Of a stretch of DNA of 64,000 bases, positions 16,726 to 25,416 are shown piece by piece. Source of the stretch: Sphingomonas sp. Leaf242 (GTDB lineage: Bacteria > Pseudomonadota > Alphaproteobacteria > Sphingomonadales > Sphingomonadaceae); NCBI RefSeq assembly GCF_001422045.1, contig NZ_LMLW01000007.1, positions 372,001 through 436,000 on the forward strand. The letters run 5' to 3'. The first letter of the stretch is position 1. Every line of letters starts with the position of its first letter. The position numbers were made by a program, and so were the translations under genes. Below the pieces are notes generated by a model, which made no database searches, was not told where the DNA came from, and saw only the letters and a list, made by a program, of their open reading frames with translations.

Positions 16726-18561
16726 TTACGGCGTGGACGTCGCGATCCGCGTCTGCATGGCAGAGATGAGATCGGCGCGGTTCTTTCGCGCGATCGCGGA
16801 CAGAACGCGGTCGCGGCCTGCCTGCTTGGCGCGCAGCAAGGCGGCGTCGGCGGTCTGGACGATCGACGCCCAGTCGGTATGCAACGGCGCACAGGCGAGC
16901 CCGATCGATGTCGTGATCCGCCCCAGATCCTTGCCGTCGTACCGCACGCGGAGCGCGCCGATGCGCTCTCTGATCTCGTCCGCCCGCACCGCGGCGATGT
17001 CCGGCTTGGTGTCGGGCAGCAGCATCAGAAACTCCTCGCCGCCAAATCGGAAGACAAGATCGTCGCGGACGATGTCCTTCAGCAACGTGCCGACCGCGCG
17101 CAGCACTGCGTCGCCGGCATCGTGACCATGCTCGTCGTTGAACCGCTTGAAATGATCGATGTCGATCATCGCGCAGCACAGCGACGTCCCGTTGCGCTCG
17201 GCCTTGCTCACCTCGCGCGCGAGCACTTCGTCGAGTTGGCGCCGGTTGGGCAGGGTGGTGAGCGCGTCGGCCATCGCGAGCGACCGCAGCGCCTCGCGGA
17301 GCCGCAGATTGTCCAGCGCCAAGCCGATATTCTCGGCGAGCATCTGAAGATAGACGTCGCTCAGGCCGTCATCGGCGAAACCTGTGCGGCGTTCGAAATA
17401 GAGCAGGCCCAACAGGCCGTGCTGTCCGGTCAGCGGCAGGCACAGGCTGTTCGGGACGACCTCGCCGACCAGATGATCGCATGGCACGTCGAACACTGCG
17501 CCCGCGGGGCGATGGGGGGCACCCCGACGCACGCCCCAGCAGGACAAGGGCGAAAACTCGTTGGACGAATGAACGGGCTCCAGCCACGAACATGCTTCGA
17601 GCAGCGCGTTGCGGACCGGATCGAGCAGATACAGCCGCCCGGCCAGCTGCGGCGCGAGTTCGGGCACGAAACGACCGACGACGGCCTGGAGCTCGACGAC
17701 GGTGTCGCAGCCCTGCATGCGCTGCGTCATCCGCGACAGCAGGTCGCGCGCCGCCCGATCGGCATCGCGCTCCTGTTCGAGCCGCTGGCGTTCGATCCCG
17801 TTTTCCCGGAAGACGCGCAGCGCCTGCGCCATGTCGCCGATCTCGTCGATCCGCTCATAGGGTGGCGGCTCGGCATCGTAATCCTGCGCGGCTAGCCGGC
17901 TGATCACATCGCTCAGCTTGACCACCGGGTGCAGCACGCGGCGCCGAAACACGAAATACAGGACGAAGAGAAAGAGCAGGCCAGTGATCGCAAGCATCGC
18001 TTCCGACGCCGACCGCCAAATCCGCGCGGTGCGTTCGGCGGCGCGCAATTCGTCGCCGGTGCGCTGGTCGAGGCGGTACTGGAAGCGTTCGACGGCGGCG
18101 CGCGAGCGGTCGAGTTCGCGTTCGTATTCGGGCGCGAACAAGATCCGGACGGCGGAGTTTCGATCGTTCTTGCGCCGCGCCAGGATCGCTTGCGCCTGTT
18201 GCGCCTGTAGCGCGTCGACCCAGCCCAGCGCGTCATGCAGGCTGCGGAGTTCGTCGCTCGCCGCGCCGGCATCGCGGATATGGCGCGTGCGCATCTCGAC
18301 CGGCGCGAGGTCGGCCTGCGCGCGTCGATAGGCGAGCAGGTCCGCGGCGTCGCCGTTGATCGCGAACTGTCGGGCCAACTCGCTCAGCGCCAACGCATCG
18401 TCCTCGATCGTCGCTGTCGCGCGGTCGAGCGCATAGCGTTGATCCACCGCGGCGCGCTCGCGCTGCTGCGCCGACGATGCGAGCAGCATCGTCGTACCAG
18501 AGACAAGCGTCAGCGCGACGGTGACGCCGTAAGCCCAGTTCGTTATCGCGACCAACCGCAT
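16726..18561 (-). CDS. Membrane-bound diguanylate cyclase (CHASE-like/HAMP/GAF/GGDEF)
   Basis: 611 residues. One N-terminal TM helix (about 10-30), a helical periplasmic sensor region to about 190, a second TM (LAITGLLFLFVLYFVF), a HAMP-like linker (VVKLSDVISRLAAQDYD), a GAF-like domain, then GGDEF with the active variant GGEEF at 507-511 and DALTTLPNRRQLDEVL before it. It synthesises c-di-GMP. The residues in front of GGEEF read VRDDLVFR, so the usual RxxD inhibitory site appears absent and product inhibition may be weak. It is monocistronic and divergent from the siderophore operon. The input signal is unknown. Confidence 0.88.
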   Translation of the reverse strand: MRLVAITNWAYGVTVALTLVSGTTMLLASSAQQRERAAVDQRYALDRATATIEDDALALSELARQFAINGDAADLLAYRRAQADLAPVEMRTRHIRDAGAASDELRSLHDALGWVDALQAQQAQAILARRKNDRNSAVRILFAPEYERELDRSRAAVERFQYRLDQRTGDELRAAERTARIWRSASEAMLAITGLLFLFVLYFVFRRRVLHPVVKLSDVISRLAAQDYDAEPPPYERIDEIGDMAQALRVFRENGIERQRLEQERDADRAARDLLSRMTQRMQGCDTVVELQAVVGRFVPELAPQLAGRLYLLDPVRNALLEACSWLEPVHSSNEFSPLSCWGVRRGAPHRPAGAVFDVPCDHLVGEVVPNSLCLPLTGQHGLLGLLYFERRTGFADDGLSDVYLQMLAENIGLALDNLRLREALRSLAMADALTTLPNRRQLDEVLAREVSKAERNGTSLCCAMIDIDHFKRFNDEHGHDAGDAVLRAVGTLLKDIVRDDLVFRFGGEEFLMLLPDTKPDIAAVRADEIRERIGALRVRYDGKDLGRITTSIGLACAPLHTDWASIVQTADAALLRAKQAGRDRVLSAIARKNRADLISAMQTRIATSTP

Positions 18562-18679
18562 GCGCGGAATTTACAACGACATACCTAGCGGTTCGTTAAT
18601 AGCCGGCGACGATCGCCTGCCATTACGGGTTGAATTCTGCCCCAAAACGCTCTCAAGAAACATGACATTTATGTTAGAT

Positions 18680-18694
18680 TGATAGTGACTCGCA
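18680..18694 (+). promoter_or_regulatory. Putative Fur box upstream of siderophore receptor operon
   Basis: The sequence TGATAGTGACTCGCA matches 11 of 15 positions of the 7-1-7 Fur consensus and lies 42 bases before the receptor start, where iron-dependent repression is expected. A GGGG/CCCC hairpin lies between it and the start codon. No clear -35/-10 pair is visible. Confidence 0.5.
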
Positions 18695-18736
18695 AAAGCG
18701 TCTCCGCTAGTCGCCCCCGTAACAAAGGGGTTCAGT

Positions 18737-21028
18737 ATGAGTTTGATGAGCATTTTGCTGGCTGGCGCGACGCTGGTTGGAGAGCCTGGACACGCGGCGA
18801 TCGCGACACCGGTGCGATCGGACGTCGCCGACGACCGCGGGGGTGAGGGGGAGCAGAAGTCGGACGAGATCCTCGTGGTCGGCAAGAGCTATGGCCGGGA
18901 GGTCGGCAAGACCGTCACGCCGCTGAAGGATACGCCCAATACCGTCACGGTGATCGAGCGCGACCAGATCGAGGCGCAGAACCTGTTCACGCTGGAAGAC
19001 GCGCTGACCGCGACCAACGGGATCACCGTCAATGGCGTCGGCAGCGAGGACCCGTCGTTCCTGTCGCGCGGCTTCGTCATCAACAACTATCTGATCGACG
19101 GCGTGCCGACGTTTTCGCTGAACTTTCCCGCGGTCGTCCCCGACCTGTTCTTCTACGACCGGCTCGAGGTGTTGCGCGGCCCTGCCGGGCTGTTCAGCGG
19201 ATCAGGCAACCCGGCCGGCAGCATCAACCTGGTGCGCAAACGTCCGCTCGATGCGCTGCGGGTGCAGGCGAGCGCAGGCTATGGCAGTTACGACAACGCC
19301 CGGTTCGAACTCGACGTTTCGACGCCGGTCGGTCCGAAAGCTGGCATTCGCGTCGGCGCGATGCTGCAGGATCAGGACCAGTTCTTCGACACCGCGCACC
19401 GCAACCGGCTCGGCGCATTCGCGGTCGGATCGCTCGAGATCGGCGAGCGCACGACGCTGACGGTCGGCGGGAATTACGATCGGTTCCGCCCGGCGGTCCA
19501 GTCGGGCCTGCCCGGTATCGCGGGCGGCGCCGACGGTAGCGACGGAGCCTTGCTCGCCATCGACCGGTCGACCTATCTCGGTGCGGACTGGAACCGGTTC
19601 GAGAGCAAGAGCTGGACCGGGTTCGCCGAACTCACGCACAAGGTCAGCGACCGCTGGACGCTGCGCGCGACCGGGCTGTTCACCGATGTCGATCGCGTCG
19701 ACATCTACAGCTATATCGGCAACCAGCCGGTCACCGCGACCAACGGCAGCACCAACCACATCGCCTATCGCGGCGACAGCAAGCAGCGGACCCGGTCGTT
19801 CGATTTCAACGGGATCGGCAGCTTCCCGCTGTTCGGGCGCGACCAGACGCTGATCCTCGGCGGCGATTATCAGGCGAGTTCGGGGACGTCGTTCGCGACG
19901 CGGCTGTCGAACTATGCGCGGATCGACGTCTATAACCCGGTATCCCCGCTCGAACCGCCGCTCGATCCCTACGGCCCGCTGCCTTATTATCCGGTTCAAG
20001 GTACTGGGGCGACCTGTCCCACCAGCGGTACCGCGATCACGCCCGCACCGGCCAATTGCGTGCTCCAGGTCTATGGTGGCTCGGCAACCGACGTCGAACA
20101 ATACGGCCTGTACGGGCAGATGCGGCTGAGCCCGGTCGCGGGGCTGACGCTGGTCGGGGGCGGACGTCTTACATGGTGGGATACCACCGTGACGACGCTC
20201 CTCACGCCCACCGGTGCGCTGCCCGCGGCCTCGCGCTACGGTTTCGACAATCGGTTCACGCCCTATGCTGGGATCGTCTGGGACGTGACGCCTGCGCTCA
20301 ACATCAACGGGAGCTACGCGGACAGCTTCACGCCGCAGGCGGCGCCGGTCGGTCGGACACGACCCGACGGACGGCAGATCGAACCGTTGACCGGCAAGCA
20401 GTTCGAGGCGGGGACGAAGCTTTCGCTGATGCACGACCGGCTGTTGCTGTCGGCGGCGGCGTATCAGATCACGCAGTCGAACCGGCTGTACAACGATCCC
20501 GACCTGCCGACGAGCGTGCTCCAGATCGGCAAGGTCCGCGCGAGGGGGATCGAGACCGAGGTCAGCGGCGAGATCGTGCCGGGCTGGCGGATCAACGGCG
20601 GCTACAGCTACACGCGGACCAAGTATCTTGAGGACGCAAACCCGCTGTTCGAGGGGATCAGCCTGGTGCCGATCGTCCCGAAGCACATGGCGAAGATGTT
20701 CACCAACTATGCGCCGGTCGCCGGTCCGCTTGCAGGCCTGAGCCTTGGCGGTGGCCTGACATGGTTCGGCAGCACGTTCGGCGGCACGGGGGCGGTGTTC
20801 AATACGGACGGTACCGTCCGCACCCGGTCGAGCATCGTCCGCCAGGGGAGCTATGCGGTGCTCGATCTGCGCGCCGGCTATGCGCTGACCCCGCGGCTGG
20901 GCGTCTCGGTGAACGTCAACAACGTCCTCGACCGCGACTATTACGCGCGGATCAGCTCGACCGGGCGCGGCAATTACTACGGCAGTCCGCGCACCGCGTT
21001 CGCGACGTTGCGGTACACCTTCCGGTGA
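18737..21028 (+). CDS. TonB-dependent ferric-siderophore receptor
   Basis: 763 residues; ATG at 18737 after AAGGGG. A short signal region is followed by the probable TonB box (DEILVVG), a plug with LEVLRGPAGLFSGSGNPAGS typical of FhuE/FpvA-like receptors, and a 22-strand barrel ending in the aromatic terminus RYTFR. Outer-membrane import of an Fe-siderophore is the likely role, supported by the three downstream genes, which recur with such receptors. The particular siderophore cannot be told. It overlaps the next gene by GTGA. Confidence 0.9.
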   Translation: MSLMSILLAGATLVGEPGHAAIATPVRSDVADDRGGEGEQKSDEILVVGKSYGREVGKTVTPLKDTPNTVTVIERDQIEAQNLFTLEDALTATNGITVNGVGSEDPSFLSRGFVINNYLIDGVPTFSLNFPAVVPDLFFYDRLEVLRGPAGLFSGSGNPAGSINLVRKRPLDALRVQASAGYGSYDNARFELDVSTPVGPKAGIRVGAMLQDQDQFFDTAHRNRLGAFAVGSLEIGERTTLTVGGNYDRFRPAVQSGLPGIAGGADGSDGALLAIDRSTYLGADWNRFESKSWTGFAELTHKVSDRWTLRATGLFTDVDRVDIYSYIGNQPVTATNGSTNHIAYRGDSKQRTRSFDFNGIGSFPLFGRDQTLILGGDYQASSGTSFATRLSNYARIDVYNPVSPLEPPLDPYGPLPYYPVQGTGATCPTSGTAITPAPANCVLQVYGGSATDVEQYGLYGQMRLSPVAGLTLVGGGRLTWWDTTVTTLLTPTGALPAASRYGFDNRFTPYAGIVWDVTPALNINGSYADSFTPQAAPVGRTRPDGRQIEPLTGKQFEAGTKLSLMHDRLLLSAAAYQITQSNRLYNDPDLPTSVLQIGKVRARGIETEVSGEIVPGWRINGGYSYTRTKYLEDANPLFEGISLVPIVPKHMAKMFTNYAPVAGPLAGLSLGGGLTWFGSTFGGTGAVFNTDGTVRTRSSIVRQGSYAVLDLRAGYALTPRLGVSVNVNNVLDRDYYARISSTGRGNYYGSPRTAFATLRYTFR

Positions 21029-21339
21029 CCGCAGGCGACCTGCACGCCCGCGCCCGCTGGGCACGACGCGGTGACATCGGCCTGCGGGTCGTCGCCGCCG
21101 TACCGCTCTGCTACGCGACCGCGAGCCTGTGGGCGATGGCGCTCGCGCGCATCCTGCCGGGTGAGCGGACCGAGGCGACGGTCACCGCGACGTTGATCGC
21201 GCTCGCGCTGTGCGCGGTGGCGGCGATGTGGGCCTTTGCGGCACGAAGCGGCTGGCGCGCGCTGTGGACGCTGGGGGTTGCCGCCGGGATCGCGGCGACG
21301 ATCGCCTGGGTCTCGATCGATGCGACGGGCCGGCTGTGA
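21025..21339 (+). CDS. DUF3649-type small membrane protein
   Basis: 104 residues from GTG at 21025, overlapping the receptor stop (GTGA). Three hydrophobic helices (LRVVAAVPLCYATASLWAMA; TATLIALALCAVAAMWAFA; ALWTLGVAAGIAATIAWVS). This matches the DUF3649 family found between siderophore receptors and PepSY proteins. Function is unknown; probably an inner-membrane partner in iron release or uptake. Confidence 0.75.
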   Translation: MTAGDLHARARWARRGDIGLRVVAAVPLCYATASLWAMALARILPGERTEATVTATLIALALCAVAAMWAFAARSGWRALWTLGVAAGIAATIAWVSIDATGRL

Positions 21340-22925
21340 GCAAGGGCTTTCGCCAATCGCAGGCTTTCCTGCACACCTGGTCGGGGATGCTGCTCGGGTG
21401 GATCCTGTTCCTCGTGTTCGTCGCGGGTTCGCTCGCGTTCTGGCGCGAGGGGCTCAACCGATGGACGCGCCCCGAACTCGCGCGGATCGAGCAGCCGATG
21501 CGCGTGCTGGCGGGATCGCAGGCGTTCATCGCGAAGACCGCCCCCGACGCGAAAAGCTGGTTCATCCCGATCGTGACCGACCGGATGCCCGGCGCGCAAC
21601 TCTTCTGGGTGCCGCAGCCAAAGCCCGGCGAAGCTACGGGACGGCGCGGTCGCGGCCGTCGCGATACCCAGGCGCTGATCGGTGCCGACGGGCAGGTCGC
21701 GCACGCCCGTGACACCCGCGGCGGCGAGTTCTTTTACCGCTTCCATTTCGACCTCCATTACATGCCGGTGATCTGGGCGCGGTGGATCGTCGGATTTGCG
21801 ACGATGATGATGCTCGTCGCGATCCTGACCGGGATCGTCACGCACAAGAAGATCTTCAAGGACTTCTTCACGCTGCGCCGCGCCAAGGGCCAGCGATCGT
21901 GGCTCGACGGGCATAATGCGACCGCGGTGCTGGCGCTGCCGTTCCACTTGATGATCACCTATACCGGGCTCGTCACGCTGATGGCGCTGCTGATGCCCTG
22001 GGCGGTCGTCGCGAACTATACCGACGAACGCGTGGTCGCGGCGGCGCTGTTCCCGAGCGCGGCGGCGGTCGAGCGGACCGGGCGGCCTGCGCCGCTGATC
22101 GACCTGCGACGGGTTGCCGCCGATGCCGAACGCCGCCTGGGTGCGCCCGCGAGTTTCATCGAGGTCAGCGATCCGGGCGATGCCGCGGCACGCGTGACGG
22201 TGAGCCAGAGCTTCGGCTCGATGCTGTCGTCGCGGACGCCACGCCTCGCCTATGACGGCGTGTCGGGTCGGCTGGTCTGGCGCTCGCCGATGCCCGGTGC
22301 AGCGGCCGAGACGGCCGGGGTGATGATCGGGCTGCATGCCGGACGGTTCGCCGGCTATGGTGGGCGCTGGCTGTATTTCCTGTGCGGGGTCGCAGGCACG
22401 CTGATGGTGGCGAGCGGTCTGGTGCTGTGGACCGTTAAGCGGCGCGAGCGATTGCCCGATCCGACGCGGCCACATTTCGGCTTCCGGTTGGTCGAGCGTC
22501 TCAACGTCGCGGTGATCGGCGGTTTTCCGCTCGGCGTCGCGGCGTTCTTCTGGGCCAACCGCGTGATGCCGGTCGATCTCGGTGGTCGCGCCGAGTGGGA
22601 GGTGAATACGCTCTTTATCGTCTGGGCGATGTCGGCGGTCCTGGCGCTCGTGGCGAAACCTCGCTTTGTCTGGTCGCTGCTGTTCGCCACGACGGGCGTG
22701 TTGCTGGTCGTGCTCCCGTTCTACGACATCGTCGCGACCGATCGCGGCATCCTCGATATGCTGGCCCGCGGCGACCTGGTCATCGCGGGTATAGACGCCA
22801 CGATGGGCGTATTCGGGATCTCGTTCCTCGCAGTCGCGCACCGCGTCGCGCGCCATCGCCCGAGTGCAAAGCGCGTCCGCAAACCCCGTAGCGCCGAGGC
22901 GCGCGTGCTGGAGCCTGCCGAATGA
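21336..22925 (+). CDS. PepSY-associated TM protein (siderophore reductase-like)
   Basis: 529 residues from GTG at 21336, again overlapping the previous stop (GTGA). The start FLHTWSGMLLGWILFLVFVAG, then HFDLHYM, LMITYTGLV and LHAGRFAGYGGRWLYFLCG, are typical of PepSY_TM/PiuB-type iron-regulated membrane proteins with conserved His residues in helices that may bind haem. Proteins of this type are proposed to reduce Fe(III)-siderophore in the periplasm or inner membrane. Operon position supports this; direct proof is absent. Confidence 0.82.
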   Translation: MSKGFRQSQAFLHTWSGMLLGWILFLVFVAGSLAFWREGLNRWTRPELARIEQPMRVLAGSQAFIAKTAPDAKSWFIPIVTDRMPGAQLFWVPQPKPGEATGRRGRGRRDTQALIGADGQVAHARDTRGGEFFYRFHFDLHYMPVIWARWIVGFATMMMLVAILTGIVTHKKIFKDFFTLRRAKGQRSWLDGHNATAVLALPFHLMITYTGLVTLMALLMPWAVVANYTDERVVAAALFPSAAAVERTGRPAPLIDLRRVAADAERRLGAPASFIEVSDPGDAAARVTVSQSFGSMLSSRTPRLAYDGVSGRLVWRSPMPGAAAETAGVMIGLHAGRFAGYGGRWLYFLCGVAGTLMVASGLVLWTVKRRERLPDPTRPHFGFRLVERLNVAVIGGFPLGVAAFFWANRVMPVDLGGRAEWEVNTLFIVWAMSAVLALVAKPRFVWSLLFATTGVLLVVLPFYDIVATDRGILDMLARGDLVIAGIDATMGVFGISFLAVAHRVARHRPSAKRVRKPRSAEARVLEPAE

Positions 22926-23203
22926 TCGTCCTGCCGTTGATCCTGTCGATCGCCGCGTTCCTGTCGCTCGGGCTGTCGACCGATGCGCATCATCGCCGTC
23001 GGTTCGGGGCCGGTCCGACGGCAGGACGGCGAAGGGCGCTGCGATCGGCCGGATGGACTGGCCTCGGCGCTGCGTTCGTACCGACGATACTGGCGCGAGG
23101 ATGGGTGTTCGGGCCGATCCTGTGGGTCGCGGCGATCATGGCGGGCGCCGCAATCGCCTTTCTGGTCCTCAACCTCGTCCCGGATCCGCGGAGTCGAGCC
23201 TGA
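22922..23203 (+). CDS. DUF3325-type small membrane protein
   Basis: 93 residues, ATG overlapping the PepSY stop (ATGA). Three predicted helices, starting MIVLPLILSIAAFLSLGLS, with a His pair and Arg-rich loop (DAHHRRRFG) after the first. It resembles DUF3325, the usual last member of this iron operon type. The function is not known. It converges on the cytochrome b561 gene with a 4-bp gap. Confidence 0.75.
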   Translation: MIVLPLILSIAAFLSLGLSTDAHHRRRFGAGPTAGRRRALRSAGWTGLGAAFVPTILARGWVFGPILWVAAIMAGAAIAFLVLNLVPDPRSRA

Positions 23204-23207
23204 GCGT

Positions 23208-23774
23208 TTAGTCGCGTCCGGCGCCGGGAACGATCCGGCGCAGTTCGCGGTGGCCGTCGATCCATTCATGCTTGAGCGCCCCCGCGACGTGCAGGCCGAC
23301 CAGCGCGTAGAGGACATAGGCGAGCCAGGCATGCGCGGCGCCGAACACCGCATGCAGCGTCTCGCGCGTCGCAGGATCAATCGATCCGAACGCGATCCGC
23401 GGCCACTCGACCAGGCCGTAGAGATACATCGGATGCGTCGCGGCATCCTTCCACGCGGAATCCATGATCCAGCCCGACAACGGCATCGCGAAGATGATCG
23501 CATAGAGCAGCCAGTGCGTCACGTGCGATACCGTAACCTCCCAGCGCTGGTAGCGGGTCGGCAGCGCCGGCGGGCGGTGCGTCGCCCGCCACAGCAGCCG
23601 CATGATCGCGAGGCCGAGCACGGTGATGCCGACCGACTTGTGCAAGTCGATCACGGGGCGGACATGATCGTCGGCCAGATACGGCCAGACCCACGCAAGC
23701 CCAACATTGACGACGATCCCGAGGGCGACCAGCCAATGGAGCGCAATCGCGACCCCGGTATATTTCCTGACCAT
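23208..23774 (-). CDS. Cytochrome b561 (di-haem membrane electron carrier)
   Basis: 188 residues from MVRKYTGVAIALHWLVALG (23774); an upstream in-frame extension to 23843 adds 23 Arg/Gln-rich residues that do not fit the family. Four TM helices with the expected haem-ligand His in ALHWLVA, DLHKSVGI, SHVTHWLLY and GLHVAGALKH. It carries electrons from the quinone pool, often to periplasmic targets. It is convergent with the iron operon and divergent from the glycosyltransferase. Confidence 0.88.
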   Translation of the reverse strand: MVRKYTGVAIALHWLVALGIVVNVGLAWVWPYLADDHVRPVIDLHKSVGITVLGLAIMRLLWRATHRPPALPTRYQRWEVTVSHVTHWLLYAIIFAMPLSGWIMDSAWKDAATHPMYLYGLVEWPRIAFGSIDPATRETLHAVFGAAHAWLAYVLYALVGLHVAGALKHEWIDGHRELRRIVPGAGRD

Positions 23775-23867
23775 CCGCCTGTGCCTCGCTCGTTGTTGCC
23801 GGCCCTTCGTCTGCGCGGGCGATTTCCGCAATAGCCCATTCATCCGTCACGCGGTACGCGCGCCGCG

Positions 23868-25304
23868 ATGCTATCGATGACCACCATATTCACCGCGCAA
23901 TCGCCGCGCCTGTCGCCGCGACAGATCCCGATCGTCAGCCGCTTGATCGGCTTTGCGGTGCCGCTCGTCTTCCTGGCGCTCGTGCTCCAGGCGTTCCTGC
24001 GCCAGGGGCTTGCGGTGTGGTCGGTCGGGATCGCGTACATCCTCTACGATACCGCGCTTCTGGTGTTCACCGCGTGGCAGATCCGCGATCTCGCTCATGC
24101 GCCGCCACCCGAGCCGAACGGCCTGCCAGCGCCGGGTTTCGGCGTGATCGTCGCGGCGCACAACGAGGCGAGCGTCATCCGCCTGACGATCGACCGGCTG
24201 CTGGCGCAGGCGCATCCCCCGGAGACGATCATGATCGCCGACGACGGATCGACCGATGCCACCCCCGCGGTGATGCGCGAGCTCTACGCGCTGGCGGTGC
24301 CGGCGCTGGGCGACGTCGCGACGGTCGATCTCGGCGGTACGCGACTCGCCTGGCTGCGGCTGCCGCATGGCGGCAAGGCCCGCGCGCTCAACGACGCGCT
24401 GCTGCGGATCGATACCGCGATCGTCCTGACCGTCGATGCCGATACGCTGCTCGAACCGGGCGCGATCGCGGCGATGCGCGCGGCGTTCGCTGCGGAGCCC
24501 GAGCTGGTGGCGGCGACCGGCGTGCTCGCGCCGATCTGCGGACCAAGCCTCGGCGGGCGGCTGTTCGAGTGGTTCCAGTCGTACGAGTATGTCCGCAATT
24601 TCCTGTCGCGCGACGCGTGGATGCGGCTAAACGGCCTGTTGCTGATCTCCGGCGCATTCGCGGCGTTCCGGCGCGATGCGGTGATCGCGGTCGGCGGCTT
24701 CGATCCCGACTGCATGGTCGAGGACTATGAGCTGATCCACCGGCTCCACCGCCACGCCCATGATACCGGGCTCGACTGGCGGGTGCGCGTGGTCGGCGGC
24801 GCACTGGCGCGCACCGATGCCCCGGCGAGCATCCCGGCGTTCCTCAAGCAGCGCCAGCGCTGGTTCGGCGGGTTCCTCCAGACGCAGCACTGGAACCGCG
24901 ACATGGTCGGCAACCGCGCCTATGGCCGGCTCGGCACGCGGATGTTGCCGGTCAAGGCGCTGGACACGGTGCAACCGATCTACGGGCTGGCCGCGTTCGC
25001 GATCCTGATCGGACTGGTGATCACCGGACGGTTCGCGCTGGCGCTGCCGATCCTGATCGTGATGATCGCCAAGATCGTGATCGACCTCAGCTTCCACCTC
25101 TGGTCGCTCCGCATCTACAAGCGCTGGACCGGGCAGCGCGAAGGGCTCGGGCTTGGCCCCGCGATCATCGCCGCGATCGCCGAGCCGTTCACCTTCCAGC
25201 TGCTCCGTCACGTCGGCGCGATCTATGGCTGGGTGGCGTTCCTGCGTGGCGGACAGAGCTGGGGACGACAGACGCGCACCGCGCTCGAACATCGGGTGTC
25301 GTAG
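23868..25304 (+). CDS. Processive family-2 glycosyltransferase (membrane)
   Basis: 478 residues. Two N-terminal TM helices (to about residue 65), a GT-A catalytic domain with IADDGSTDAT, TVDADTLLEP, MVEDYEL and the product-binding KQRQRWFGG (QxxRW), then C-terminal TM helices. These motifs mark a processive inverting synthase of the cellulose/chitin/poly-GlcNAc type (PgaC-like). No adjacent export or deacetylase genes are seen, so the polymer is unknown. ATG at 23868 has a second in-frame ATG three codons later. Confidence 0.85.
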   Translation: MLSMTTIFTAQSPRLSPRQIPIVSRLIGFAVPLVFLALVLQAFLRQGLAVWSVGIAYILYDTALLVFTAWQIRDLAHAPPPEPNGLPAPGFGVIVAAHNEASVIRLTIDRLLAQAHPPETIMIADDGSTDATPAVMRELYALAVPALGDVATVDLGGTRLAWLRLPHGGKARALNDALLRIDTAIVLTVDADTLLEPGAIAAMRAAFAAEPELVAATGVLAPICGPSLGGRLFEWFQSYEYVRNFLSRDAWMRLNGLLLISGAFAAFRRDAVIAVGGFDPDCMVEDYELIHRLHRHAHDTGLDWRVRVVGGALARTDAPASIPAFLKQRQRWFGGFLQTQHWNRDMVGNRAYGRLGTRMLPVKALDTVQPIYGLAAFAILIGLVITGRFALALPILIVMIAKIVIDLSFHLWSLRIYKRWTGQREGLGLGPAIIAAIAEPFTFQLLRHVGAIYGWVAFLRGGQSWGRQTRTALEHRVS

Positions 25305-25335
25305 ACTTTCGATCGAATGATTCCATCTGCGCCAA

Positions 25336-25368
25336 CAGGACAAGAAGGATTTTGCCGCTATTGTCCTG
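25336..25368. repeat. Inverted repeat in the glycosyltransferase-lactonase gap
   Basis: CAGGACAA at 25336-25343 is repeated inverted as TTGTCCTG at 25361-25368, eight perfect pairs around 17 bases, about 50 bases before the lactonase start. It could be an operator or a weak terminator of the upstream gene. The rest of this 112-base gap is featureless. Confidence 0.35.
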
Positions 25369-25416
25369 CACACGTCGCGGCTGTCATGAAGCGTCGGTAG
25401 GGTTGGGGAGCGTTCG

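Noticed and set aside
15757..17895. 712-residue plus-strand frame across cobW, the riboswitch and the diguanylate cyclase
   Set aside because: Runs through a conserved structured RNA and two real genes; shadow composition.
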